Assembly (NCBI GenBank): GCA_964348275.1
Contig: CAYGBT010000005.1
Location: 1-64,000 of the forward strand
Direction of reading: 5' to 3'
DNA: 64,000 nucleotides
Source of the DNA: CSP1-5 sp964348275
GTDB lineage: Bacteria > Methylomirabilota > Methylomirabilia > Methylomirabilales > CSP1-5
Shown here: in pieces, positions 7,544-15,572 of the stretch
Layout of the letters: each line of letters begins with the position of its first letter
Position numbering within the stretch: position 1 is the stretch's first letter
The notes under the pieces: generated by a model
The model's database searches: none
Told to the model about the DNA's origin: nothing
Seen by the model: only the letters and a program-made list of their open reading frames with translations
Made by a program: the position numbers and the translations under genes

Positions 7544-9298
7544 ATGATCGCGATGGGACCGACTCCGCTGTGGGTGCAAGACCTGTATGATCGGATCGAG
7601 GCCGAGACCTCGAGCCTCTTTATCCTTCACCACAATATCGCCGATTATGTTCCTCTCGGTCGGGCGTATCTCTCATTTCCTGTTTTTCTCGCTGAGTGGT
7701 TGGGGGAAACAGGTCCCGTTATTTTCTACAATCGGTCCACGGGCCTTCGCTTTCACAACGAGGAGACAGAGCGCCGATTTCGCGACGCGGCGGGTCTCAA
7801 GGTTGCTCGCGAACAGCGAGAGCCCACCCTGGAGGAGCAGCGGCGGCGGGCCTTAATGGCGTTAGGCGAGGCAGCAACCGTCGAACCCCCGCCCCTCCCC
7901 ACGCATCCCACCAAGGTTGTCCCGCTCGTTGGACAGGCACTCCGGTCGGGACGTCTCCGGGACGGCGGGCGCCGCGCGATTACTATCCTCGAATATGCCG
8001 AGAGTATTGCCCCCGCGGCCGATTTTTCCTGCATGAATGAGGATGATCGAACCGCCTTGGTGGCCCTCCTCAGTCTTGCGACCGATCGCACGATCCAAGA
8101 TCAGGGTGGGGTGTTGCTCCTCACGGTCAGCAATCTCGCTGACCTGCACCCGGCCCTCCGCCAGCCGGGTGGTCGGGCCGAGGTGATTGAGGTTCCCCTT
8201 CCCGATGAAGCGGAGCGGCTCCAGTTCATCGAGCACCTCCGGGAGCAGGATGGCTTTGGGCTCCGTATGAGTACAGCGGAGCTGGCGCGAGCCACCGCCG
8301 GGCTGACCCGGCTCCATCTCGAGCAACTCGGTCGCCAGGCCAAGGCCAAGGGCTCCCCCTTGACGTTTGAAGAGATCAAGCAGCGCAAGCGTGAGATCCT
8401 ACGGCAAGAGCTGTACGGGATGGTCGAGCTCGTTGAGCCGAGCTTTGAATTAGAGACCATTGGAGGGCTCGCTGCGGTCAAACAGTTCTTCCAAGAGGTG
8501 ATCCAAGCCATCCGTGAGGGAGACCTGAAGATGGTCCCGCGGGGCATTACGCTCGTGGGTCCCCCCGGGGTGGGGAAGACGGCCGTGGCCGAGGCGTTGG
8601 CAAGAGAATGCGGGTTCAACTTCGTCAAGATCACCAATCCCCGGGAAAAGTGGGTGGGGGCCTCGGAGCGGAACTTCTGGAAGATCCTGCAAGCCCTCAG
8701 ATCTTTAACGCCCCTGGTGGTGTTGGAGGACGAAGCAGATCAGACCGAGCAGTCCCGGGATGAAATCAGTGGCGATTCAGGCGTGACCAACCGAATTCGT
8801 CAGATGCGCTTCGAGTTCACGGGCGATCCCACGATTCAGGGGAGGGTCCTGTGGATCCGGATCACGAACCGTCCCGACAGGCTGGATCCGGCGGAACGGC
8901 GCTCAGGCCGGTTCAGCGAGCGGATCCCTCTCCTCATGCCGGACGCGGATGAGCGGGTGGCCATCTTTGAGGTCATCCCGAAGAAGCACGGTTTTCCCAT
9001 CGAGGCCGTCGATTTTACCGTCATGGCGGAACTATGCGAGGAGCGGTTCCCGGGGCAGATTACGGGTGCAGACATCGAGGAAATTTCGCTCAGGGCATAC
9101 CGGCACGCCAGGGTTCGCGGGGTAAAGGCTGTCGCGGACGAGGATTACCGCTGGGCGATTGAGGATTTCATTCCCTCTCAGTCGGCGGAGCTCATTCATC
9201 ACCAAGAGCTCATGGCGGTCAGCCACTGTTCCTCGCGGCGGTTCTTGCCCGAGCGGTTCCGGGACCTTCCGGCGGAGGAGGGCCGATCCCGCGAATAG
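7544..9298 (+). CDS. AAA+ ATPase, first gene of the ubiquitin-like operon
   Basis: 584 aa. The N-terminal half (1-290) has no intact P-loop but resembles a degenerate second ATPase domain (ETSSLFILHHNIADYVPLG, LLLTVSNLADL), an arrangement seen in Ycf46-type AAA proteins. The C-terminal half is a complete AAA domain: Walker A GPPGVGKT (339-346), Walker B LVVLEDE (391-397), sensor and Arg-finger region TNRPDRLDP and RSGRF (441-456). It probably unfolds or remodels a protein substrate. It is followed after 18 bp by the other operon genes. GTG-free start: ATG 7544, with ATG 7553 as an alternative because AAGAAGG is very close to the first. Confidence 0.85.
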   Translation: MIAMGPTPLWVQDLYDRIEAETSSLFILHHNIADYVPLGRAYLSFPVFLAEWLGETGPVIFYNRSTGLRFHNEETERRFRDAAGLKVAREQREPTLEEQRRRALMALGEAATVEPPPLPTHPTKVVPLVGQALRSGRLRDGGRRAITILEYAESIAPAADFSCMNEDDRTALVALLSLATDRTIQDQGGVLLLTVSNLADLHPALRQPGGRAEVIEVPLPDEAERLQFIEHLREQDGFGLRMSTAELARATAGLTRLHLEQLGRQAKAKGSPLTFEEIKQRKREILRQELYGMVELVEPSFELETIGGLAAVKQFFQEVIQAIREGDLKMVPRGITLVGPPGVGKTAVAEALARECGFNFVKITNPREKWVGASERNFWKILQALRSLTPLVVLEDEADQTEQSRDEISGDSGVTNRIRQMRFEFTGDPTIQGRVLWIRITNRPDRLDPAERRSGRFSERIPLLMPDADERVAIFEVIPKKHGFPIEAVDFTVMAELCEERFPGQITGADIEEISLRAYRHARVRGVKAVADEDYRWAIEDFIPSQSAELIHHQELMAVSHCSSRRFLPERFRDLPAEEGRSRE

Positions 9299-9316
9299 TG
9301 CGGAGGGAAGGCGTCG

Positions 9317-10096
9317 ATGGGGGAATACATCGAGATCGAAGGAGGATTCGTTCGGCTGTTCCGGCGTGTTCCCCAAGGGGGAACAATGCTAGAACGAGAG
9401 GTGTCGCTTAATGGTTTTCTTCAAACCCTGATTCCTGCCACCGACGGGTTGCACAATCTCCCCCTCCTCCCCGTTGGGACGCGCTTCGTCCTGGGCCGGG
9501 GATCGGATCTTTTGATTGTGGTGGAGCATCCCCCCCAGGTGCGTCGCTTCACCTGGCAACCGGGCGGGTCCCAGGAAGCCGCCAGGGAATATACGTTGGC
9601 CTTTCCGTACATCCTCTACCTTCTGGTATTTCACCGAGGATGGTTCGAGGAGATGCGGATCTACTATCGGCCTGCCCCGCTGAGCACGGATGCTGACCCC
9701 CTGTTCTTCCCAAACCTGTGGAATGTTTCTGCCGCGGACACTCCCATGGCGAAGTGTCGGGCATGTCTTCAGGGTCGGCCTCCGTTCGACGAGCTCACCC
9801 TCAGCACGCAGGTGCAAAGTGTCATCGAGTTCTTTTGGGGAACCAGCTTCAACATGGCGATCGAAGACAGTTGCTTCCTGCGGGCGGCAAAGCGCGACAG
9901 CCGGATTGGCACCCTGGAGGCATGGGAAGCGGCGAGTCGCCGGGACCCTCTCTTTCCCCTGGAGGTAGACTGGGAGACAGTCGGGACGGGCCTTAGGGAG
10001 ACAGCCAACGGGCACATGACCTGGCGTGGCGTTCCTGCTCCCATTGGGGACGCATCGGACTTAGCCGATCTGGTTTATCGAGTCCAGGAGGGGTAG
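9317..10096 (+). CDS. Possible E2-like conjugation protein (PRTRC protein B-like)
   Basis: 259 aa, start supported by GGAGGGAAGG. I do not recognise the family with certainty. Its place between an AAA+ gene and JAB/E1/Ubl genes, and its size, match 'protein B' of PRTRC cassettes, which has been proposed to have an E2-like fold. Residues 131-133 read FPN, followed by C147 and C150 (AKCRACL). This recalls the HPN-to-catalytic-Cys layout of E2 enzymes, with a longer spacer than the usual 8. If real, C147 or C150 would carry the thioester. No signal peptide or membrane segment; cytoplasmic. Confidence 0.5.
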   Translation: MGEYIEIEGGFVRLFRRVPQGGTMLEREVSLNGFLQTLIPATDGLHNLPLLPVGTRFVLGRGSDLLIVVEHPPQVRRFTWQPGGSQEAAREYTLAFPYILYLLVFHRGWFEEMRIYYRPAPLSTDADPLFFPNLWNVSAADTPMAKCRACLQGRPPFDELTLSTQVQSVIEFFWGTSFNMAIEDSCFLRAAKRDSRIGTLEAWEAASRRDPLFPLEVDWETVGTGLRETANGHMTWRGVPAPIGDASDLADLVYRVQEG

Positions 10097-10099
10097 AAA

Positions 10100-10768
10100 T
10101 TGTTCCCGATCTATGCGAAGGAGCCGGAATTTCACGAGCCCGAAGAGCCCATCTACTACCTCGTGAGTCGAAACGGCCTTTTTCAGATCAAGCGGACCCC
10201 CGTCTTTCGCTCCCGAATTCGGATCCCGGGGCTCGTGTGGCTTGACGAAGAGGAGGAGGGGGCGGAGTTTCTCCTCCCCGTAATCCCGGCGAAAATCTTG
10301 GGCGAAACAATGGCTTTCTTCCGGGAGGTCTTTCGCAAGTATCGGGCTGAGGCCGCCGTCCTCCTCTATCTGAGGGAAGGAGCGGGGGAGTACGAAATCC
10401 GGATCCCACCCCAGACGGTGGCGGGAGGTCATTGCCGATATGAAGTCGGTCCGAATCCTGTGGGCTGTCTCCGGGTGGGGACCATTCACAGTCATGGAGT
10501 AGCTGAAGCCTTTCATTCAGAGCTCGATGATGTTGACGAGCAATATGATGATGGGATCCATGTCACCATCGGGACCCTGCACGCCAAACCCACCGTTTGC
10601 TGCTCGCTCGTGGTGGACGGTCGGCGCTTTGACCTCCGACCAGAGACGGTCCTCGAGGTGATGCCCTGGCAGCTGGATCCATCGATCCGGCTCGAGGATG
10701 CGCAAGAGGTGACCGCCGAGCCCCCTCCTGAGGGTTCGGATCAAAGTGGTCGCCCCTCGCCCATCTAA
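10100..10768 (+). CDS. JAMM/JAB (MPN) metalloprotease, probable deconjugating peptidase
   Basis: 222 aa from a TTG start, 3 bp after the previous stop, with AGGAGGGG at the right distance. The full JAMM zinc signature is present: His130-x-His132-x7-Ser140-x-x-Asp143 (IHSHGVAEAFHSELDD). Glu84 in RAEAAVLLYL is the likely catalytic acid. JAMM enzymes cleave isopeptide or peptide bonds after the C-terminal Gly of ubiquitin-like proteins, either maturing or removing them. The operon's own ubiquitin-like protein is the natural substrate. It corresponds to PRTRC protein A in cassette terms. Confidence 0.85.
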   Translation: MFPIYAKEPEFHEPEEPIYYLVSRNGLFQIKRTPVFRSRIRIPGLVWLDEEEEGAEFLLPVIPAKILGETMAFFREVFRKYRAEAAVLLYLREGAGEYEIRIPPQTVAGGHCRYEVGPNPVGCLRVGTIHSHGVAEAFHSELDDVDEQYDDGIHVTIGTLHAKPTVCCSLVVDGRRFDLRPETVLEVMPWQLDPSIRLEDAQEVTAEPPPEGSDQSGRPSPI

Positions 10769-10864
10769 TAGACCGTAGTCCGAGGTCCGAAGTTGAAAAG
10801 TCCGGCGGGAACTTACGCTTTTGACGTCGGACGGGGACATCGCACATCGGACAGTGACAGAGCT
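10769..10864. repeat. Spacer with degenerate GTCCRA/TCGGAC heptad repeats
   Basis: The gap between the JAB and E1 genes contains GTCCGAGGTCCGAAG and then GTCGGAC, CATCGGAC in irregular heptads. A related run (GTCCAACGTCCAAAG) lies at 55079-55095. This looks like a dispersed intergenic repeat family. It is the only gap over 20 bp in the operon. Confidence 0.5.
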
Positions 10865-11548
10865 ATGCGCGAGATCAAGGTCATCGGCATTGGCGGGATC
10901 GGTTGTGCCCTTCTTCCTTTTCTGGCCCGATATCTGAATTATCGGGGCGACCGAGCTCGAGTCACCCTGATTGACGGGGATGAGTTTGAGCGGGCCAATG
11001 CGGACCGGCAAGCCTTTGGGACACTGGGGAATAAGGCGAAGGTCAAGGCTGCTGAGATGGCCCGGGAGTTTCAGAGCCTCTCCTTCCGGGCCGTCCCCGA
11101 GTACGTCACGGAGGCTAACATTGCCCAATACATTCAAGATGGAGACACGATTTTTCTGGCGGTGGACAACCACAAGACACGAAAGCTGATAAGCGACCAC
11201 TGTGAAAAACTTGCGGCTGTGACCTTGATCTCTGGGGGGAATGATTTCACGGACGGCAATGTTCAGGTTCACATTCGGAAGGACGGTGAGGATCGGACCG
11301 CGCCGATCACGCGGTTTCATCCCGAGATTCGAAACCCCCGTAATCGCTCACCTGCGGAAATGTCCTGCGAGGAGCTGATGGAGCAAAGAGCACCTCAGCT
11401 CCTTTTTACGAATCTCGCCGTTGCCTCCGCCATGCTCAACGCCTTCTATAGCTTCTCTGACGGGGTACTCCAATACGGCGAGGTTTACCTCGACATCATC
11501 GAGGGCAAGAGCAACCCGGTCAAACGCGAGGGAGAGAGAGAACAGTGA
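10865..11548 (+). CDS. E1/ThiF-like adenylating enzyme
   Basis: 227 aa from ATG 10865; a TTG at 10793 could add 24 residues of unlikely sequence derived from the repeat spacer. The nucleotide loop GIGGIG is at 8-13. It is followed by LIDGDEFERANADRQ (35-49, with the conserved Asp, Asn, Arg and Gln that bind ATP and magnesium) and AVDNHKTR (99-106). Cys168 in EMSCEELM is the best candidate for the thioester cysteine. E1-like enzymes adenylate the C-terminal glycine of a ubiquitin-like protein. The next gene overlaps its stop (GTGA) and encodes such a protein. PRTRC ThiF proteins are the closest organisational match. Confidence 0.85.
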   Translation: MREIKVIGIGGIGCALLPFLARYLNYRGDRARVTLIDGDEFERANADRQAFGTLGNKAKVKAAEMAREFQSLSFRAVPEYVTEANIAQYIQDGDTIFLAVDNHKTRKLISDHCEKLAAVTLISGGNDFTDGNVQVHIRKDGEDRTAPITRFHPEIRNPRNRSPAEMSCEELMEQRAPQLLFTNLAVASAMLNAFYSFSDGVLQYGEVYLDIIEGKSNPVKREGEREQ

Positions 11549-11814
11549 GCGAGCCACTCAAGCAGGCTCAGCGGGTCCATTCGGTGTCCCCTACGCGGAC
11601 GGAGGAAACAGTCAGAGTCATCTATGGGGTTCATTCCCTCGAGGCGAGTATTGCGGGGCGGAGCGTCGGAGAGGTCCGCACCGCGTTGAAGCAAGCGTTG
11701 AACATCGGGCCTCAGGCCGTCGCGGTTGTGGACGGCCGAGAGATTCTGGAGAGCTACATGCTCCAGGCCGGTGAGGTCCTGGAGTTTGTTCGACTGGCCG
11801 GAGAGAAAGGCTAG
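11545..11814 (+). CDS. Ubiquitin-like / ThiS-like beta-grasp protein
   Basis: 89 aa, GTG start overlapping the E1 stop by 4 bp, implying coupled synthesis. After a 20-residue flexible N-terminus it shows the beta-grasp pattern VRVIYGVHSLEASIAGRSV, then VDGREILESYMLQAGEVLEF, and ends LAGEKG. A single terminal glycine after a short tail suits activation by the adjacent E1-like enzyme without prior cleavage. ThiS/MoaD sulfur carriers end in GG, and PRTRC protein C is a similar small protein. It may be a protein modifier or a sulfur carrier; the JAB and AAA+ neighbours favour a modifier. Confidence 0.75.
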   Translation: MSEPLKQAQRVHSVSPTRTEETVRVIYGVHSLEASIAGRSVGEVRTALKQALNIGPQAVAVVDGREILESYMLQAGEVLEFVRLAGEKG

Positions 11815-11905
11815 GCTCGGAGTATCGCGGGCTTTTCGCAGTTACAAAAAGTACGCTGGCGTCGCTGATTCGCTCCACCGGCGAGGAGGGAGAGATTGGA
11901 TCGCC

Positions 11906-12490
11906 TCACATGGCGAGGGGGGTCAGGAGTGTATAGTAGATGCCGGCAACCAGAGGTATGGTGATGTTATCATCCAGAGGGAGCGGGAGACACTCTGTGA
12001 TGGCAGCGATGACTGCCCCTCCGAAGGCAATGGCAGGCGAAAAAAAAGGGAGCGTCACGAGGAAGGCCGTCACCAGGAAAGCTCCCGACCCCGACAGAGT
12101 CTTTCCTCTGCCTACCCGGTAACCTCCCAAAGCCTGCCCGACGACCGATGCGGCCGTGTCCCCACAGGCGAGGACCAATAGGGCTGCCGCGGCGACGGTC
12201 CGCTCGAACGCGAGGATTGTCAACCAGCAGGCCACAAGATAATAGGTCGCCCCTGTGAGGCGAGTCTCCTCTCCGGGTCGCATCGCTCCTTGAAACCCGC
12301 GGAGGAACAGGCGATTCAGGGCAGGCCACCATAGCCGGAGGATGTCTGCTCCGACAAAGGGAAGGACAAGGGTGCCCAGAATGAAGAGGGCCTGGAGCTT
12401 TGTGAGGTTCAGGAACACATAGAGGAGGGGAATGAGACCGCCGGCGAGGTGAATGAGCTTACGAGCCGTCTCGAAGGATGGAAGCAGCAC
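11906..12490 (-). CDS. Dolichol kinase / phytol kinase-like membrane protein
   Basis: 194 aa, about six hydrophobic segments. The start ARKLIHLAGGLIPL and the signature CGDTAASVVGQALGG followed by GRGKTLSGSGA match the SEC59/VTE5 CTP-dependent kinase and CDP-archaeol synthase-like family, which transfers phosphate to a lipid alcohol. GTG start with GGGAAGAGG upstream. It lies 36 bp downstream of the second AAA+ gene and is convergent with the ubiquitin-like operon. No functional link to either is evident; phytol or polyprenol phosphorylation is the family's role. Confidence 0.75.
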   Translation of the reverse strand: MLLPSFETARKLIHLAGGLIPLLYVFLNLTKLQALFILGTLVLPFVGADILRLWWPALNRLFLRGFQGAMRPGEETRLTGATYYLVACWLTILAFERTVAAAALLVLACGDTAASVVGQALGGYRVGRGKTLSGSGAFLVTAFLVTLPFFSPAIAFGGAVIAAITECLPLPLDDNITIPLVAGIYYTLLTPLAM

Positions 12491-12526
12491 CCGCCTCTTC
12501 CCTTTTTCGATTGCTTCACCCGTCTC

Positions 12527-13468
12527 CTACAGGTACTGCCCGTAGCGGATCTTCTCGATGACCTCCTTGATCTTCCGGTATTCCTCGATCACACGAAGGA
12601 GGTCCTGGGTCTCCACAAGGCCCGGCTGCTGTCCGCACCCATCCAGGCGTGCCTTTTCCTCGAGGGTCCGTTGCACAATCTCGTATAGGTCGGCCCCGCT
12701 CATCTTGACCGTTCGCGCCATAATGGCATCGAAATCCATCGGTTTGAACAACGGTCGGCCGGCCAGGGCTTCGGCCTTTCTCTGGTGAATCTCGAGGATC
12801 TCCTGCTTTTCGTCTCCGTCGGGGAGCGGGACCTCGATGAGGCGGTCGAAGCGACTCGGGCCGATAATGGCGGGATCGACTGCGTCAGGGCGGTGCGTGG
12901 AGGCGACCATCAGGACCTGGTCATAGCCTCCCACCAGCTCGAGATTTTCGAGGAGCGCGTTGAGCACAAGTCGGCTCGCCCCCCGGGCCTGCTCGATGCT
13001 ATAGACCCGCTCGAAGGCTAACGCGTCGATCTCATGAAAATACAGGACCACGCGCCCGTTTCCCCGGATGCCACTGAAAATTTCTTGGAAGAGGTCGGCT
13101 GCCTCAGCCGCCCACCGTAAGACGATGTTCCGGATGCGACAGTGGAGAAAGAAGGCCTCCGCCTCGCGGGCCAGTGCCCGGGCGAGAAGCGTCTTGCCGG
13201 TACCGGGGGAACCGTAGAGGAGAACGCCCTTCATAGGTGTTGTCCCCCAACGGTTGTGGAGCTCGGGTTGTTTGAGAGAGAAAATGAGGCTCTCCACCTC
13301 CCGTTTGGCACCGCGAAGTCCACCGACATCCTGCAGGGAAACATCCGGAAGCCCCTCGAGGGAGACCTTCCCTGTTAGAGGACCAAAGCGTTTGGAGATG
13401 TTCCTCAGGAGGTCTTCCCACCTTCGGAGGTTGACATCTTTGGTTCGCCGGGGTGTTCGCTCCACCAT
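12527..13468 (-). CDS. AAA+ ATPase with proteasome-docking-type C-terminus (GQYL)
   Basis: 313 aa with one AAA domain of CDC48/FtsH type: DVGGLRGAKREVE (47-59), Walker A GSPGTGKT (86-93), Walker B VVLYFHEIDA (139-148), sensor region ASTHRP, then SRFDRLIEVPLPD. In Walker B the usual DE is His144-Glu145. The C-terminal helix ends RYGQYL. GQYL is the C-terminus of the bacterial proteasomal ATPases Mpa/ARC, where the penultimate Tyr docks into 20S rings. The coiled coil and OB domains of Mpa are missing, with only about 45 residues before the AAA domain. AGGAGGT precedes the ATG. It faces the ubiquitin-like operon. Confidence 0.85.
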   Translation of the reverse strand: MVERTPRRTKDVNLRRWEDLLRNISKRFGPLTGKVSLEGLPDVSLQDVGGLRGAKREVESLIFSLKQPELHNRWGTTPMKGVLLYGSPGTGKTLLARALAREAEAFFLHCRIRNIVLRWAAEAADLFQEIFSGIRGNGRVVLYFHEIDALAFERVYSIEQARGASRLVLNALLENLELVGGYDQVLMVASTHRPDAVDPAIIGPSRFDRLIEVPLPDGDEKQEILEIHQRKAEALAGRPLFKPMDFDAIMARTVKMSGADLYEIVQRTLEEKARLDGCGQQPGLVETQDLLRVIEEYRKIKEVIEKIRYGQYL

Positions 13469-13648
13469 GGACCTCCTGTCCTCCCCATATCACAGGGGCT
13501 TGGGGCAGTCAACGGCCGATGCCCAGACGTGGAGGTCGGATCTTTCCCGGTATTTTCGTTCCGACGAGGGCAAAGGAAGGGGTGGACGAGGGATTAACTC
13601 AGAAAAACTGAGAGAGTGTGACCGGGATGCGTGAGCGAGCGCTGCAGG

Positions 13649-15541
13649 TTATCCACCCGCTCGAGATCCCGAGGACTCCGCTGAGACCGGAACGGTAATA
13701 CGCGTACCAGCCCGAATGCGGTGGGGAGTTTTGATCCGGTTCACTTCCATCAGAACTGCGACGGTGGTTCTATACCGCTTCGCGATGGTGGAAAGGGTCT
13801 CCCCACGCCGCACCCGGTGTTGCTGCCACGCGGGTGGATCCGCCTGGGGACCGTCACGGTCAACGCGGAGTGTGCGTCCGGGGCGGATCAGAGAGCCATT
13901 CAGGTTATTCCAGCGCTTGAGATCGCGGGTACTCACCCGGTGAGCACGGGCGATGTCCCAGAGGGTGTCTCCCCGCTGGACCACATAAGATGAGGCTGTC
14001 CCAATCGACCGTCGAGTAGTGTTGGAGGTCTTCGCGAGGGTGAGGGCAGGGACAGGGACAGTGATGCGAGTGCCGGCCCGGATCCGGTGGGCGCTTTTCA
14101 GCCGATTCATCTCCATCAGGACCGGCACGGTGGTCCTGAAGCGCCGGGCGATGGTGGAAAGGGTCTCCCCCCGCCGCACCCGGTGCTGGCGCCACACGGC
14201 CCGACGCGCCTGGGGAAGCCACCTGAGGGCGTCGAGGAAGACAACTTTGCTGCCGGGGGGAAGGTTGAGCAGGTAGCCCTCCTGGGGTGGTGTGACGGTA
14301 CGCCTGAGCTCAGGGTTCAAGCGTTTCAATTCCTCGGTGCTCACCCCGGCAGCCTTCGCGAGAAGGCGGAGATCCGTCGGTTCAGTCAGGGTGACCTGAT
14401 CCACCTGCCAGGGATGCTCCGTGGGTGCCGTGAAGCCGTACCGTTCAGGGTCTTTGGCGATGATGGTCATCGCCATGAATGCGGGGACAAAAAATTTGGT
14501 CTCCCGGGGGAGCTTGAGCTTCCAGAAGTCGGTGGTCTTCTGGCGTCGGGTAGCCCGGAGGACCTTCCCTTCCCCTGCATTATAGGCCGCAATGGCTAAG
14601 GGCCAGGATTCGAACATCGCATACAGGTCCGATAGATATTCCGCCGCTGCCACCGTGGATTTCACCGGGTCGCGGCGTTCGTCCACCCACCAATTTCTCT
14701 TCAATCCGTATTTCCGGCCGGTCCCCCTCATGAACTGCCAGATGCCTACCGCCCTCGCCCGGGAGTAGGCGTATAGCTTAAACGCACTCTCGATATAAGC
14801 CAGGTTGACCAGGTCCTGGGGAAGACCCTTGTCCGCGAAGATTTGGCGCATCAGTGGAAGGTATTGACCTGAGCGCTCCAGGGCTTCGGCGGTCTGGTCC
14901 CGCTTCTTGGTCGTGAAGAGCTCGATGTAGGCTTGTACCTTGCGGTTGGTTTCTACAGGGATGTCGTACGTGACTTCCGGTTGCCAGGGGGACGGAATTG
15001 CAGGGATCGTCCGTTCGATAACGCTGACATCCTCCGGGCTGACCAGGGGAGCTTCCTCGTCAGAGGGGATCGCGCTCATCACGCGGATCGCGGCTAACTC
15101 ATCCCCAAGAGCATCCACCTCTGTGAGAGTTTGTTCTCGGCGGTGCCTGGTTTCGTATGTTAAATCAGCCCAATCGGTCAAGAGAAGGGCACGGGCCCGG
15201 GTCAGGAGTGGCATCAGCTCATGATCTTGGCCCACTTCCGCCTGACGCATGGCCTGTCCCAGGAGCTTCTGTGCCTCGGCCAGGACGGGATCGTCGGAGA
15301 GATCATCATTTCGGTCAAGAGATATAGGAGCGATGAAGGGTGAGGGTATGGCGACCGTGAGTTTCGGCGGTTGGGGGGGCTGGGATGGAACAGGACTGGA
15401 ATCTGAGGCAAGGGAGCGCGACGGGAGGCTCTGTTGTGATGATGACGAGGGGTTGGAGCGTGAAAGGGAGAGGGTGCAGCTCGAAAGAATAAGGACACCG
15501 GCGATTAAAATCAACCACGGATGCGAGCGATGACGATCCAC
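13649..15541 (-). CDS. mltD: Membrane-bound lytic murein transglycosylase D-like lipoprotein with three LysM domains
   Basis: Cleaves peptidoglycan glycan strands, forming anhydro-muropeptides. The GTG at 15541 is chosen because GGGAGGT lies 4 bases upstream. It gives a lipoprotein signal with lipobox LSSC (Cys22); an in-frame GTG at 15580 overlaps the patatin stop and is a weaker choice. The SLT domain is marked by AYIESAFKLYAYSRA (catalytic Glu), VGIWQFM and AIAAYNAGEGKV. Three LysM domains follow. The first and third are almost the same sequence (HRVRRGETLSTIA), the middle one differs (YVVQRGDTLWDIA). Mature length 609 aa, longer than E. coli MltD. Confidence 0.92.
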   Translation of the reverse strand: MDRHRSHPWLILIAGVLILSSCTLSLSRSNPSSSSQQSLPSRSLASDSSPVPSQPPQPPKLTVAIPSPFIAPISLDRNDDLSDDPVLAEAQKLLGQAMRQAEVGQDHELMPLLTRARALLLTDWADLTYETRHRREQTLTEVDALGDELAAIRVMSAIPSDEEAPLVSPEDVSVIERTIPAIPSPWQPEVTYDIPVETNRKVQAYIELFTTKKRDQTAEALERSGQYLPLMRQIFADKGLPQDLVNLAYIESAFKLYAYSRARAVGIWQFMRGTGRKYGLKRNWWVDERRDPVKSTVAAAEYLSDLYAMFESWPLAIAAYNAGEGKVLRATRRQKTTDFWKLKLPRETKFFVPAFMAMTIIAKDPERYGFTAPTEHPWQVDQVTLTEPTDLRLLAKAAGVSTEELKRLNPELRRTVTPPQEGYLLNLPPGSKVVFLDALRWLPQARRAVWRQHRVRRGETLSTIARRFRTTVPVLMEMNRLKSAHRIRAGTRITVPVPALTLAKTSNTTRRSIGTASSYVVQRGDTLWDIARAHRVSTRDLKRWNNLNGSLIRPGRTLRVDRDGPQADPPAWQQHRVRRGETLSTIAKRYRTTVAVLMEVNRIKTPHRIRAGTRITVPVSAESSGSRAGG

Positions 15542-15572
15542 CCGTACCTCCCTGAGCTCACGCGCTGGACGG

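Noticed and set aside
7544..11814. Interpretation as a type II CBASS operon
   Set aside because: E1/JAB-like genes are present but there is no CD-NTase and no effector, and an AAA+ ATPase leads the operon instead.
12527..13468. Identification of the GQYL ATPase as Mpa/ARC itself
   Set aside because: At 313 aa it lacks the N-terminal coiled coil and tandem OB domains, and no Pup or Pup ligase gene is nearby.
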